DNA from: Leptobrachium leishanense
Lineage: Eukaryota > Chordata > Amphibia > Anura > Megophryidae
DNA: 64,000 bases
Reading direction: 5' to 3'
NCBI GenBank assembly: GCA_009667805.1
Contig: CM019075.1
Coordinates: 16,189,715-16,253,714, forward strand
A program made the position numbers and the translations under genes. A model generated the notes under the pieces. It did no database searches. It was not told where the DNA came from and saw nothing but the letters and a program-made list of their open reading frames with translations. Positions 45,191 to 57,389 of the stretch are shown in pieces. Numbering within the stretch: the stretch's first letter is position 1; every line of letters starts with the position of its first letter.

Positions 45191-46450
45191 TTCGAGTTAT
45201 GCTACTTTTTAAATTAACACATTGTGCTGCTATACCTCATCTACCTTTGCCCCCTTTTTTTTAGCTTATTCGTCTTAGTCCCACAATTTTTACCACTCCA
45301 GACATCAAAGCACCCTTTATGATATTAAACGGATCAATTTTATAAGGCTTATTGTGTACCAATGACCACCTTTAGATGTTTTACCCACCATTTAAAGGTG
45401 TACTCCGTATCACCTTCATTAGACCTTGGCAAACATTTTTTAGTTATACTCCATTGAGCATCTCAAACCCTTTAAGATATTATTCATCTTCTATTTACCT
45501 AAATATACGAAGTTATAAATTTGCTCTTACATAGACCTTTTAATATTAACTATAATACCATTTTATGTTCTATTCACCCTCTCGAGATCCTGTCCTCTAC
45601 TTGCACTCAGTCAGTAAATCCAGGTATATATAGCGTATTTGAGTGTCATCTACTTATAATATTTACCACTCGAGTAAAACCCTATATGCCTTTTATCAGT
45701 CTTGTATTACATACTTAAGAACACTTTTAGTTGTTTTATCCACCATTTATAGATATACCCCACACCACCTTTTTAACCCCATGTATTCTTTGAGCATCTC
45801 AAGCGCTATACAATATCTCCTATTTACCTAAATTTGTTCTTACATAGGCCCTTCAGTACTCTCTAATATCACTACTGTTTAACCTACCATCTATAGTTAT
45901 TACCCTGTGTTTCATCCATTAGCCTTTCGTTAGCACCTTAGGTATATATGGCGTTTTTGAGTGCCACCTACTTCATGTGTTATATACCAGTATGTAATTA
46001 TCATATGCAGCTTCATTGTGAATGTATGTCTCGCAATTGTGAAAATGCCCCTGGTTTAGTTCCATTATCAGATCAAATGAAACGCACACTGACACACAAA
46101 CAAGATAGCTGCCGCATGTTATGGGAATATGGGCAATGGTCACGTGTCATTTGGCTGACGTGCCAACATCAGACCCGGAAGGAACATAATTACGTTTGAC
46201 AGACCACAAGACACCACGGGTAGCGCCACAGTGGATCATTGCCTTTTCTTTCACAATGTTTCAAGCATAGGCTCCCGTGATTAAATTACTACTTTAATGG
46301 ACTTTATGGGTTTAATAACAAGACTTTTAAACATGTATAATTGCAACATTAATCATTATTTCCATCGTGGCGTAAAGGGCAGGTAGTATTCCACTGTGTT
46401 TAAATAATTGAATCCAACTGTGGACAAATATCATGTTACATAGACACCTT

Positions 46451-46458
46451 ATTTGCAT
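46451..46458 (+). promoter_or_regulatory. octamer ATTTGCAT upstream of T2R gene 5
   Basis: Duplicate of the site at 18186, again with 155 bp between it and the ATG (46614). It is not independent evidence, because the whole block is duplicated. Confidence 0.6.
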
Positions 46459-46613
46459 CTTGCGCAAATCATATTACATTTGAATGGTTATCTTAGTGCG
46501 AGAAGATCCTGGAGCACACAGCTGTAGGAGCTACGAGTGCAGTCATCTGCTCAAATCAGTCTTGCCTACAAAATCAAATAATTACTCCTGCACCCCAGGA
46601 CAAAATCAGCAAG

Positions 46614-47510
46614 ATGAACAAGGCCATCGAGATTTTGCTGGTGTCTTTTGATGTAGCATCTCTGGCTGCTTTGAGTTCTGTCAATATGTTCATTTTCAGC
46701 GTCAACTTTATTGATCTGATAAAATGCAAGAGACTTAATTTACCCGACCAGCTCATCTTCGGGATGAGCAGCACAAACCTATTGTTCACTGCAATGAAAT
46801 TCATCAGTTACCTGTTAAATGTATGTAAAGGTAAACCTCTAAATTATGAGGCTGCTTATAGCGTCATTTGGTTTACAATTTTAGTTTTCTTTTGCTGCAA
46901 AATCTGGATGTGCTGTTTGCTCTGTCTGTATTTCTGCCTGAAACTTGTCCATGTGAAGAAGAATATCTACCTCTACATACAACAGAAGTTCCATTTGATG
47001 TTTCCTTGGATTTTCCTTCCGGTCATCACTGGATCTATCCTATTAGGCTTTACAATGTATTTGGATGTGGAGGTACACGTATCCTCGAACGTTACAACAA
47101 ATACCACAATTCAACACACATCTTGGAAACATTCTTTTTACATGTTCATTCCGTACATTACAGTGATTTCACTGGGTTTTCTGTTGAGTTCACTTTCAAC
47201 CTTGACAATCCTCGTCTCGCTCTACAGACACATTCAGAGGATGAAACAGGGACTTGGAAACCCAAACCTGAATGTACACATTAATGCAGGCAAGATTTTG
47301 ACCTGTCTTCTTCTTGTTAACATTATTTCATTTTTCCTTTTGATCAGCTTACTTTCACGCAAAAGAGAAATCTTGTATGATTGTATTGTTAACGTGATAA
47401 CAGTACTTTTGATATTCATTGCCTCGGTGCACGTAATACAGGGGAGTAAGAAATTAACCAATAAGCTAAATGAAACCTTAGCACTGCTGTTTCCAAACAC
47501 ACGCCGGTAG
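46614..47510 (+). CDS. bitter taste receptor, T2R family (gene 5, copy B)
   Basis: It encodes the same 298-aa protein as 18349-19245, and I saw no nucleotide difference in the coding region or in about 1.3 kb upstream and 0.5 kb downstream. All receptor landmarks listed for copy A apply: DQLIFGMS, FCLKLVHV, sequons at 159 and 163, SLYRHIQRMK, VHINAGK, GSKKL. Two expressed, identical receptors would add dosage rather than new specificity. Explanations are a very recent duplication, gene conversion, or two alleles assembled in series. ATG 46614 is kept by analogy. Confidence 0.88.
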   Translation: MNKAIEILLVSFDVASLAALSSVNMFIFSVNFIDLIKCKRLNLPDQLIFGMSSTNLLFTAMKFISYLLNVCKGKPLNYEAAYSVIWFTILVFFCCKIWMCCLLCLYFCLKLVHVKKNIYLYIQQKFHLMFPWIFLPVITGSILLGFTMYLDVEVHVSSNVTTNTTIQHTSWKHSFYMFIPYITVISLGFLLSSLSTLTILVSLYRHIQRMKQGLGNPNLNVHINAGKILTCLLLVNIISFFLLISLLSRKREILYDCIVNVITVLLIFIASVHVIQGSKKLTNKLNETLALLFPNTRR

Positions 47511-47589
47511 CTTTGTACCCCTCCTTCCCGTAGATCTATTTCTTAAAAAAAATGATAGTAAATTTGGGTAGTAATAAGTATATATCAAT

Positions 47590-48245
47590 TATTATTATTG
47601 TTCTTTACACAGCGCCAGCATATTCCACAGCGCTGAACAATGGGCACAATATAGAAAGGGTTACAATACATTGAGACTGAACAACATTTTGACAAACCAG
47701 TACAGGAGGAAACAAAGGCCCTATTCCCCTTGGTAATGGTTGGGGGTGGAAACAGGAGGAGCGAACTGCAAGGTAAGAGTGAAGTGCTGGTTGGGGCAGT
47801 GGGGTGTATTAGTGATTTGGGTGGTGGCTTTGCCTGAATAGGAATGTCTTAAGAGAACGTTTGAAGGAAGGGAGACTAGAGGAAAGTCTGAGGGAGAGCG
47901 CTTCAGAGGATGAGGGCTGCACGTGAGAAATCCTGCAGTCTTCTCATGGGAAGAGGTGATGTGGGGAGAAGCTAGGCGCCGGTCACTGTTTGACCTTAGG
48001 GAGCGGGTTGGGGTGTATTTGGTGATTAGTGAGGACAGGTAGTGGGGAGCTGAGTTAGTGAGCGTTTTGTAGGTCAGGGTAAGGATTTTGAATTTAATTC
48101 TACAGTGGATGTGGAGAAGTGAAGGGACTCACAGAAAGGAGTGGCAGAGAAAGAACGGAGGGTGAGGTGGATGAGCCTAGCAGAGGCATTCAGAATGGAT
48201 TGTAGCAGTGAGAGGCAGGAGATGTTTAAAGTGCACCTTTCTAAG
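47590..48245 (-). mobile_element. L2/Rex1-like LINE 3' end (copy B)
   Basis: Counterpart of 19325-19980. Differences cluster from about 48050 onward, including a 3-base-class deletion (gtggagccagtg to gtggagaagtg) that breaks the reverse transcriptase frame after ESLH. Confidence 0.7.
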
Positions 48246-48605
48246 TTAATTAGGCTCAAAGATACGGCCAAAAAATGCAAATCTGGGTACATTTCTAAAA
48301 CACAAACATTTTTGTTGCTGAAAGCAAGTATTGTTTGACTCTGTGATAAGTCGCTGCACAGAAACATTATCCAAGATATCTCTTCTACATAACAGGAAAA
48401 ATAAAACCATACGCCCTCTTCCAGGTTGATTCATAACATTTCCAGTTGACTGGAGCTTCTTAATTATTGCCCTGATGGTGAAAATCGGCATCTTAAATGT
48501 TTTTGCTATTTTCTTACAGCCACTTACAATTTTGTGAATTTTGTGAAGCTCCTCAACCTTTTGCCGCACATCATGGCTACATTTCTCGGTCTTGTGTAAA
48601 CGCAC
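48246..48605 (-). pseudogene. Tc1-like transposase N-terminal fragment (copy B)
   Basis: As at 19982-20332, with a 9-bp tandem insertion (attttgtga repeated) that adds HKI before HKIVSGCKKIA. Confidence 0.6.
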
Positions 48606-48764
48606 GTGTAAGATTGTTACAAATGCAAGAATTTAAAGTAGTCGGCTTTTAGAACATTGCCAGTTTCAATTTGTATATTACATGCTTCGGCTCCCTTTAA
48701 TTAATGCGTGAAAATTGATTAAAGTTTCTTTAAGATACATAATAACTTGCAATATCACAGTACA

Positions 48765-49140
48765 AAAAGAAAGTGGCTCGATCCTCATTTTCCTACAGAG
48801 CACCACAATTATGGAATAACCTCCGAGACGGCATCAAATCTTCCCCTAGTCTAAAGTCACTCAAGCTCCCTATTATCATACCTCAATACGGAATGCACCT
48901 GTAAACATGTAGCATAGGGACTATTTCCTACATATTTATTTCATGATCTGTATATTTGTGTTGTTTTTTTAATATCTTGCATTGTATTACTTTGTATTTC
49001 TGTAACAACTGTAACATTTTAATGTTCTTGAACCCAGGACGTACTTGAAAACGAAAGAAATCTCAATGTATCCTTCCTGGTAAAATCCTTTAAATAAATA
49101 AATTAAATATTTAAATAAATAATTAAATAAATAAATAATA
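48765..49140 (+). mobile_element. second LINE 3' end, plus strand (copy B)
   Basis: Counterpart of 20500-20880, with two bases deleted in the short ORF2 tail (ctcaagctccct instead of ctcaagagctccct). It is followed by the same TAAA-rich tail. A 38-bp duplication around 49179-49245 (attttggaggcagcatttta repeated) is specific to this copy. Confidence 0.7.
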
Positions 49141-49364
49141 GTAACATTACGATGATTCCGAAAAGAAGTTGGAAGATGAAACATTGAATTTTGGAGGCAG
49201 CATTTTAAATGCATGTACTAAATTTTGGAGGCAGCATTTTAAATGCATAGACTCCCCTGATCTCCCAGTTTTAAAATTATTATGAAATGTATTTTCTTCT
49301 GCAACTGATAAACCCTTATAATTTGGAACATATTGGGTACAAAGACTTTTTCATTATATACAGT

Positions 49365-50454
49365 TGTAGCGCTGTGTTTAAATCCTTGTCGTGGCAGTAC
49401 CTATTTTTGGCCACCGGAGGGAGACAAGCGTGATGAGAGACACTGAACTTTGCATTGAGACTACATTTCCCGGCATGCTTTGCGAGCGGACACAGGAAGT
49501 GGGTGGGACACACAGAGTTACATCCTGAGCCTCGTGGAGATAGCTGGGAGAGCGCGCCAGGGAGTGAGTGAGACAAGATGCAGTGCTGCAGAACGCAAGA
49601 GTGACTAGGCCGGAGCGCAGGTGCGGCCTATCAGAGTTCCAGATCGGGTTGTTCAGCCTTACAAGAGGGAGACCCAGCGATCCACAATCTTACCCAAGCT
49701 GCTATTGAGGAAGCCGGAGGACCCCGAGTTAGGCGTACCGCAGGTCGATCGGATTGGGAGAGCAGGCAGTAAGCTGGACAAGTCACGGCCGGAGCAGAGA
49801 GAGCCAGACAACGGATCCAGTAGCCGGCACCCCAGTCAAAATCGAGCGGAGAGACGTCCTGGGTCAGCGGAGCCTTAAGAATCTGGCGGATGGGTGAGAG
49901 GCCTCCAAGGCCGTTTGTGATTAACGAAAGCACGCTGCTGTTGTTTCTAAAACCCACAGGGCCTCAACTTGACTAGTCGAAGACACCTTTTAAGCAATTC
50001 ACTGGCCAGTTGAATAGTACCCGGGTACCACAATACACACACACATTTACATTCCGGGACTTAACCTGTGCGGGACTCACTTCCTAATCTCCGAAAGGGA
50101 TTAAAGATTCGTTTCCGATTTCATTTTTTCCAATACGCGTTTCTCGAATTACAAAGCATTGTATTTTTCTGTTTCCACTGCGCGTCTCTCGAATTTCGAA
50201 GCATTATATTTTCTATTCTGATGCGCGTTTTCCCGAAATACGAAGCCTCGTATTTCTTTTCCGCTGCGCGTTTCCCGAAATACGAAATACTGTAAATATA
50301 TCTACGAACACCGTGTTATCTATTATATGCCATTCATTCTAGTAAACTATATAATTTATAAAATCCACAACGGTGCCGGAGTATATTTATTCCTAGTGCG
50401 GGGAGACTGACCCGTGGTTCAATTTCAGCGGCTCCTCCGGGAGTGAGCACTACA
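49365..50454. mobile_element. solo LTR, 1,090 bp, only in copy B
   Basis: It begins tgtagcgctg and ends gagcactaca, whose reverse complement tgtagtgctc matches the start (TG...CA ends). It is flanked by cagt at 49361-49364 and 50455-50458. Copy A has a single cagt at the same place (21063-21066), so the insertion and its 4-bp target duplication are directly visible. Inside, about 50136-50290, are four units of roughly 43 bp with gcgtttcccgaaatacgaag. A 4-bp duplication fits Ty3/gypsy-type integration (inference). Frames in it (49621-49957) have no recognisable content. Confidence 0.85.
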
Positions 50455-50949
50455 CAGTAATAGTCTGACTGATATGACCATGTAGCTATTAAGAATTAAT
50501 TTTTCATAGAATTATACATAATTAAAATAATATTGAAATGTATGTCACACGTATTTATTTATTGGTCACTAAAATGCAATAGTACATTTTTGGTATGACT
50601 TGGGCAATGTTACAGAACGACATTCTGAATTACATGATGATCAGGAGCTTCACTAGGAGTTACAGCAAGAATACAGCGAATTTAATGAAAAGGCACATTG
50701 TTTTGCCTTAGTTTTTATCTGGTTTACAGCACGGCGGAGGAGAGAAGACAAGGAAGGCTTGTGATATTGAGTTGTAGAATAGAGAATGAGTTAGAACTTA
50801 AAGGGATATGCATATCTAGTAATATTTTTTGAAATCGACAATACTTTTATACCTATAGAAAAACTAGAATACATTTAAAAATAAGTTTTAAAAATGTGTA
50901 AAGAATGTTTATTTTCTTGCTATAAACTGTCATTTCATCTTCTCTGGTG

Positions 50950-51255
50950 ACGCCCCTCAGCTAGGGGTGTTTCTTCAGCTCATACTTCCTGAATATTCCC
51001 CGCCTCCTCCCCACCCACCCACTATTCCACCCATCAAAGCTTCACAGGAACTACATTTCTTGCTCCATCTTGCCCACAACCCTCATGCACTCCACTACTT
51101 CACATACTCAGATTTTACCCTCACCTACAGTGTCACCCCTCTCCTCTCAGAGTGTAAGCTTAAGCAGGGTCCTCTCTCCTACTGTTGTGTGTGTTTTGGT
51201 ATTCTGCCTCTCCCATTGTACAGCGCTTTGGAACTTGCTACTGCATTTTAAATAC
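50950..51255 (+). mobile_element. LINE/SINE 3' tail fragment (copy B)
   Basis: Counterpart of 21561-21870, nearly identical. Confidence 0.55.
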
Positions 51256-51279
51256 CTGTGACTGTGTGAAGTAACACAA

Positions 51280-51760
51280 GGTGTGCAGCGCATGACCTCA
51301 GACTGGAACCGAGGAACTGAATATTAGCCATCTCTGCAACTGTGAAAGCAAGTTACGCTCACTCACTGACACTCTCACTTGCGCGCTTTCATGATTTATG
51401 TACTCAATGTCTCACTCAAAGTCCATTAGTCTCTCACACTCTTGTGCTGTGTCTGTTGTACACGCGCTCTCTGACTGCACATTTTCTTTGCTTTCTCGGC
51501 TTTATCTAACCGTCTTTACCGTTTCATGTTGTGTCTGTGCTTCTTTGCTCTTTTTTTCTCCCTGTGTGTATGGATTTATTTGCTTCCCTGTCTCTGCAGT
51601 AGCTGGAGGTGAAAGTTCAGCCCCGCCCTCCCCTCAGCTCACAGTGCAGGAGGGAGGAGGAGGAGCAACTCAGTCGCACATGCTCATTGCGTTTCTATCT
51701 ATACCTAGGTATACACACGGATTGGTTTGCTTATCTTCTCTTATCTTCTTAGTGAAGGGA
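51280..51760 (+). repeat. pyrimidine-rich repeat, first unit (copy B)
   Basis: Counterpart of the unit at about 21890-22370, with a deletion of about 20 bp in the pyrimidine tract near 51547 and the palindrome tatacctaggtata near 51700. Confidence 0.6.
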
Positions 51761-51951
51761 TATGGGACCATTCAAAGCACTCATTTAAGGACTGAGCATA
51801 TATTATGGCTTTTGCTTTACATGCTTATATGTCGTCTTTATTTTTCATTGTTCAATGTTATAAGGTCTTTATCTTTAATTGTTTTTTTATTTTAAATATA
51901 AGGAGATTGTTAACATGTTAGTTCCCTTTTACTAGGTTTATTACGGTACTA

Positions 51952-54590
51952 AAAGGAAAAACAGTGAAGCGCTCTCAGGGTAAATGAAAAATCGTAAACG
52001 CTACACAATGAATACGGAGGTTCCCCTAAAAACCTGAGAACATGCAATTGGACAGTCAATGGAGCGTCAGTACAAGGCTGGAAATACGAAAAATCACTTT
52101 ACATGTCCTTCAATAAATCTTCTCAATCTTCCCAAAAGTCGCTCTTGAATGAGGCATCTCTACAAAAGAGAAGATGTAATCGCGCAATATATTGATTCAC
52201 CATATGCAGAAAAAAGGGGAGTGATGGTTCTACTCACATATTAATGAGCCTAACCTAGGCTCTAGGATAAATGTCAGTTATGGGTCTTCAAAGATATTCA
52301 GGTGCCCATGTACCCCCAATGTGGTGGTTATCTTCAACAGCTTTCCTCTGCAGTAAATCACGGAAAGAAAAACAATACACTCCCCTAGTGCAATATCGTT
52401 AAAATATAATAACAATGGGTCAATTTAAATGATGCACTCAGATGTAGGTGAGCCGCATTGGCTCCAAGACCTCGCGTAGGAATTTAAAAGGAAATTCCGA
52501 AAAACCTTCTTTTAGAAATCACGTACCGGGAAGCAGCAGTAGTATATAAAATAAATTTATTAATATATAAAATAAAGATAGTTATTACCAGAACGCGTTT
52601 CGCTCCTCAGAGCTTCTTCAGCTGGTGTCTGGTGTCTAGTCTGGTGTCTGCTGCTTCCTTATATACTGTTTAAAAAGTCCCATTTCATCTTTGAGTAACT
52701 CAATTAAGATCAATTAAAAATAATTAAAAACACATGGAGCCAATAATTAGTTAATGTGTAAGACTCATGCGCATTTGCGCTGCTTTCCAACATGAAACGC
52801 AAATTATTTTGGCCATATAGCTTTAAATGACATAAAACGCCGTTTGGCGTTTAGAACAATGGTGGCCGCAACTGCGCATGCGCATGACCTGGCGTATGCG
52901 CACAGCTAATAGCGGGGCGATAAAGCTTAATTTTAGTTGTGTGGGTTCATGGTCTTCCCCTCACATCAAGTACAAGCAAGGACATCCCCCCACCCCCCAG
53001 GGAGCAACATGGGCCGCAAAAATAGAGATAGACCGTCCAATGCCGGAACCGCCGAAAAACGGACCCCCAATCCACAGTGCGCTCTCGCGCATGCTCCCAG
53101 GCAAACTATACAGTGCGCAACCCCCACTGCACACCATCAACAAAAGCAAATGAAACCTCCTCCCGACAAGAGGAACGGCGCGGATCGGCGTCGCAACTCC
53201 CAAGGGGGACAGGTTGCACCAATCATGCTCCATCACATGGCCCATAAATAAAACTAAATAAATCGCTCCACAAGGTCTCCATCAACGATTGTATATCCCA
53301 TGAAACACCTACTGGTACACAGTAACTGTACATGTATAAAATAGTGAATTAAATAAAATAATAATAGTGCTTGAATATAACTATGGGAGACAAAACTAAA
53401 GTAATATCTCATATATAGTGTGATATCAATAATATGATATACTGAATTAAGCAAATAAGGTAATGGCTATATCTCCATGGCAAATGCCACCTAATATAAA
53501 ATGCGAAATTTGAACAAATTAATATCTAATTAAAGTGCAATGTGCTAATTATATCAGTGTGGAGCAAGTATAAATTATTGATATACATTATAAAGTGCTA
53601 ATATTGCATTATGGTGATCTAAGTGATCAAGTGCAAATTAATTATGAAAAACAACTATTAGTGCAATTGATATCGGGATCATACTTATTCAAGTGCTATG
53701 CGTTAATAACACCAGTGTAATACAAATTAATAATATACACTGTTAAAGTGCCGATAATGCAATATAATGATTTAAGTGATCAAGTGCATGAATATCTATA
53801 TTAATTAAAAGGAACAATTTGTGCAATTAGCATAGAAATCATACTTATTCAAGTACTTTGAACAATATTGTGTAAGAATATAATGTATATATTAAAAGTA
53901 GCATTGCAACTAATACATGCAATGCTACAATATACATACCATAATGTGCCTAATTTATTATGCTATTAAACAGTATATAAGGAAGCAGCAGGCACAAGAC
54001 TAGTGATCCAGCTGAAGAAGCTCTGAGGAGCGAAACGCGTTCTGGTAATATCTATCTTTATTTTATGTATTAATACATTTATTTTATATACTACTGCTGC
54101 TTCCCGGTACGTGATTTCTAAAAGAAGGTTTTTTGGAATTTCCTTTTAAATTCCTATGCGAGGTCTTGGAGCCAATGCGGCTCACCTACATGTGAGTGCA
54201 TCATTTAAATTGACCCATTGTTATTATATCTTAACGATATTGCACTAGGGGAATGTATTGTTTTTCTTTCTGTGATTTACTGCAGAGGAAAGCTGTTGAA
54301 GATAACCACCACATTGGGGGTACATGGGCACCTGAATATCTTTGAATACACATAACTGACATTCATCCTAGAGCCTAGGTTAGGCTCCTTAATATGTGAG
54401 TAGAACCATCACTCGCCTTTTTTCTGCATATGGTGAATCAATATATTGCGCGATTACATCTTCTCTTTTGTAGAGATGACTCATTCAAGAGCGACTTTTG
54501 GGAAGATTGAGAAGATTTATTGAAGGACATGTAAAGTGATTTTTCATATTTCCAGCCTTGTACTGGCGCTCCATTGACTGTCCAATTATA
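51952..54590. mobile_element. 2.64-kb foldback element, only in copy B
   Basis: It is flanked by acggtacta on both sides (51943-51951 and 54591-54599), while copy A has it once (about 22572-22580). Two inverted arms of about 620 bp, 52046-52673 and 53967-54587, are highly similar; each carries gaagctctgaggagcgaaac followed by gcgttctgg. The left end has 94 bp without an inverted partner. The 1.3-kb centre has a CpG-rich part (52740-53250) and an AT-rich part with two diverged units of about 170 bp (53530-53850; agtgatcaagtgca, catacttattcaagt). No transposase or RT frame. Family unknown to me. Confidence 0.8.
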
Positions 54591-54592
54591 AC

Positions 54593-55740
54593 GGTACTAG
54601 GCTCCTCTGCTAGGGTTCGTATGGCTGACAGGAAGAGCTCACTGGGTCTGTTGTTTGTATCCTGTGGGGAGAAGAGGATCCTGTGCAGTGTGAGAGGAAT
54701 AAAGAGACTTCTGAATAATAATAAATGTTTATTTCGAGTAACAACGCCCTCTCACACTCTTTCTTGTGCTGTCTCTTGTGTGTGCTCGCTCTCACTGCAC
54801 CTTTTCTTTCTGTGTCTGTGCTTTTCTTTGCTGTCCCTCTCTCTGCTGTCTCCTTTTCTCCCTGTGTGTATGGATTTCTTTCCCAACCTGTCTCTGCAGT
54901 AGCTGGGGGTGAAAGTTCAGCCCCGCCCTCCCCTCAGCTCACACTGCAGGAGGGAGGAGCAACTCAGTCGTACACGCTCAGTGAGGTTTTTTTTTAGCTA
55001 TACCTAGGTATAGGCACTGATTGGTCAGCTTAAAATGCCTCCTGAGGTGGGCGTGGAAAACACGCAAGACAAGAAAGAAGATCAGGTAAATATGGAGAAA
55101 TCTCATTAGACCTCAGACTGGGGAAGCCGAGGAGCTGAATATTAGCATCTCTGCAACTGTGAAAGCAAAATACACTGACCTGTTGACTCGTTCACATACA
55201 GACTCACTATCTCGCGCTCTTTCAAGATTTAAATACTCACTGTCTAATTTAAACTCCCACAGTCACTTTCTAGTGCTGTCTCTCTCTTGTACGAGCCCTC
55301 TCTTTCACTGCACCTTTTCTTGTGCTGTCTCTGCTTGTTCTTGCCGTCTTTCTCTCTTTACCAATTCTTTCTGTGTCTCTGCTTGTCTTTGATGTCAATC
55401 TCTCTGCTGTTTATTTTCTCCCTGTGTGTATGGATTTCTTTCCTTCCCATTTTCTGCAGTAGCTGGGGGTGAAAGTTCAGCCCCGCCTTACTCTCACCTC
55501 ACAGTGCAGGAGGGAGGAGGAGCAACTCAGTCGCACATGCTCAGTGTGTTTTTTTTAAATCTATACCTAGGTATACACACTGATTGGTTTACGTAAAGCG
55601 CCTCCTCAGGTGGGTGTGGAAAACACCAAAAAAGGAAAGCAGGTAAATAGGAAAAAATATCATATTTACTTGCTTTTTATTCTGCAGAATGAGACTACTG
55701 ACTCATTCAAATGGCATAGCAGGTTTTTAAAGAACACTAG
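54593..55740 (+). repeat. pyrimidine-rich repeat, second and third units (copy B)
   Basis: Counterpart of 22570-23700, with units centred near 54900 and 55470, each with gtgaaagttcagccccgcc and tatacctaggtata. Small substitutions and indels relative to copy A. Confidence 0.6.
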
Positions 55741-57389
55741 TAAAGCATGCATGTCCCTTTAAGGGAGTCTATTCCAATGTATCCAAGGTATTTATGGTAT
55801 GGGAGGAGATAGACTGCGACATACTTTAGACACCTATATCCACTTTTATATTTAAAGGAACACTATTAAACAATAGAGGTCCCTTTATAAAGAGAATCTG
55901 CCCAATTATTTATTCTTTTTTTTTTTTTGCCCTTGGATAATGTTTTTGTCTCACCGCGTGCAGCTCCTCCTCTGTGGCTCAGGGACTCCCAGACCTGTAA
56001 GTCCCTGAACCTTTCTGCGCAATTTGTGCTCCAACACTACTTTTGTAGCACTGGAACCACAAATTGAGCAGCGCTATGGGACCTGGGCACTTTACATACA
56101 CAAGTTTCGTATAGTCTGCTAAAAAGATAAATCAGGAGAAAGGTCATGTTATGGCCACACGCCCTTCTCTCCTTGGGGACTCTAGATGTCTTTTCCCACT
56201 GATCTTTTTAGTGCCCGGGGTCCCTAAGCGGTTGGTCACCGGGTACGTTTTTTGTCCGGAGCCCGTCCTGTTTCCCCTCCGGACCAGAGACTCAGCTTTG
56301 CCGGCCGTTCTCTGCCACAACACGATGCCAGCGGCCATCTTGTGGCCTAACTTCCAGCTCCTACCACCTTCCTCCCATGCAGCTTCGAGTGCCTCATCCC
56401 CGGATGGGTCCATGGTGTGGGCGATTTAGATGGTGGGCCCCCGTCTCCCTGTCGCCGCTGTGCCCGAAACAGAGGAAGCAGGCGAAGCCCAGCGTCGAGA
56501 TGTCCACCCTCCCCCCTTTGAAGGGAAGATGGTGGCGCTGGAAGGCCTTGACTTCTGTTTGGCGATGCTGGACGGGGCTGAAGCAGGCCCACTAACAAGG
56601 GGGGACTATGAGACGGCTGATATCTATCCTGAGAGGCTGTAGGGGAGCGGTGGATACCTGCTCGGTCGAGATGATGGCGATCTTGCCTCTCCACTGCGCT
56701 GAGGGCCTACAGGCCGAAGATATGGAAACTGGCACCGCGGTTCAAGGTCTCTCTGCTGTGCTGCCAGCCGACCCCTGCCCCCTGCAGCGATCCTGGGATC
56801 GTGCAGCGAGGCTGTGCAGCCGCTTGATGAGTAGGGATGAGCCGAACACCCCCGAGTTTTTTCAAATGTTCGGATTCGAACTCAATTCAAGCCAATGGGA
56901 CTCAAAATTTGATTTTTAGATGCTAGATATTTGCCATAAAAGGTGTATGGGGGTCCGGGTAGTGCCCTGGGGGACAGGAAACAAGGACAAAAAGTAAAAA
57001 AAAAACATTTTTAAAGGGACAGTGAGTTTTCCATGAAATAAGGGTTAAAAATAAAAATGAAAAATTTCATCAAATATCGTGCCTACGAGGTCCCCATAAC
57101 CTGCCCGTGAAGTGCCGGATTTATCGGATGTATAGAAATATGTAAAAACCAAAAAAATGATATTTCAAATGACGGTAAATGGTTTTCCTTTAATCTATCC
57201 ATAAACAACTGCTTGGGGCGGCAGTCTGTATGAAAAGAGGAGACATTTTCGGTTACGCAGAAAAAGTTAAGTGATTTTTTGGGCTAAATTATTGTGAAAC
57301 TTATGCAGGCTTTGGATGAAAGTAACAATAGGTGCTTTAAAATTGGGCCTTTAGCGTCGGGAACAGTGCCGTCACACAGTTACCCCTCT

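Noticed and set aside
49621..49957. Overlapping frames of 85 and 108 codons on opposite strands
   Set aside because: They lie inside the solo LTR, have no family motif, and are probably chance in a GC-rich segment.
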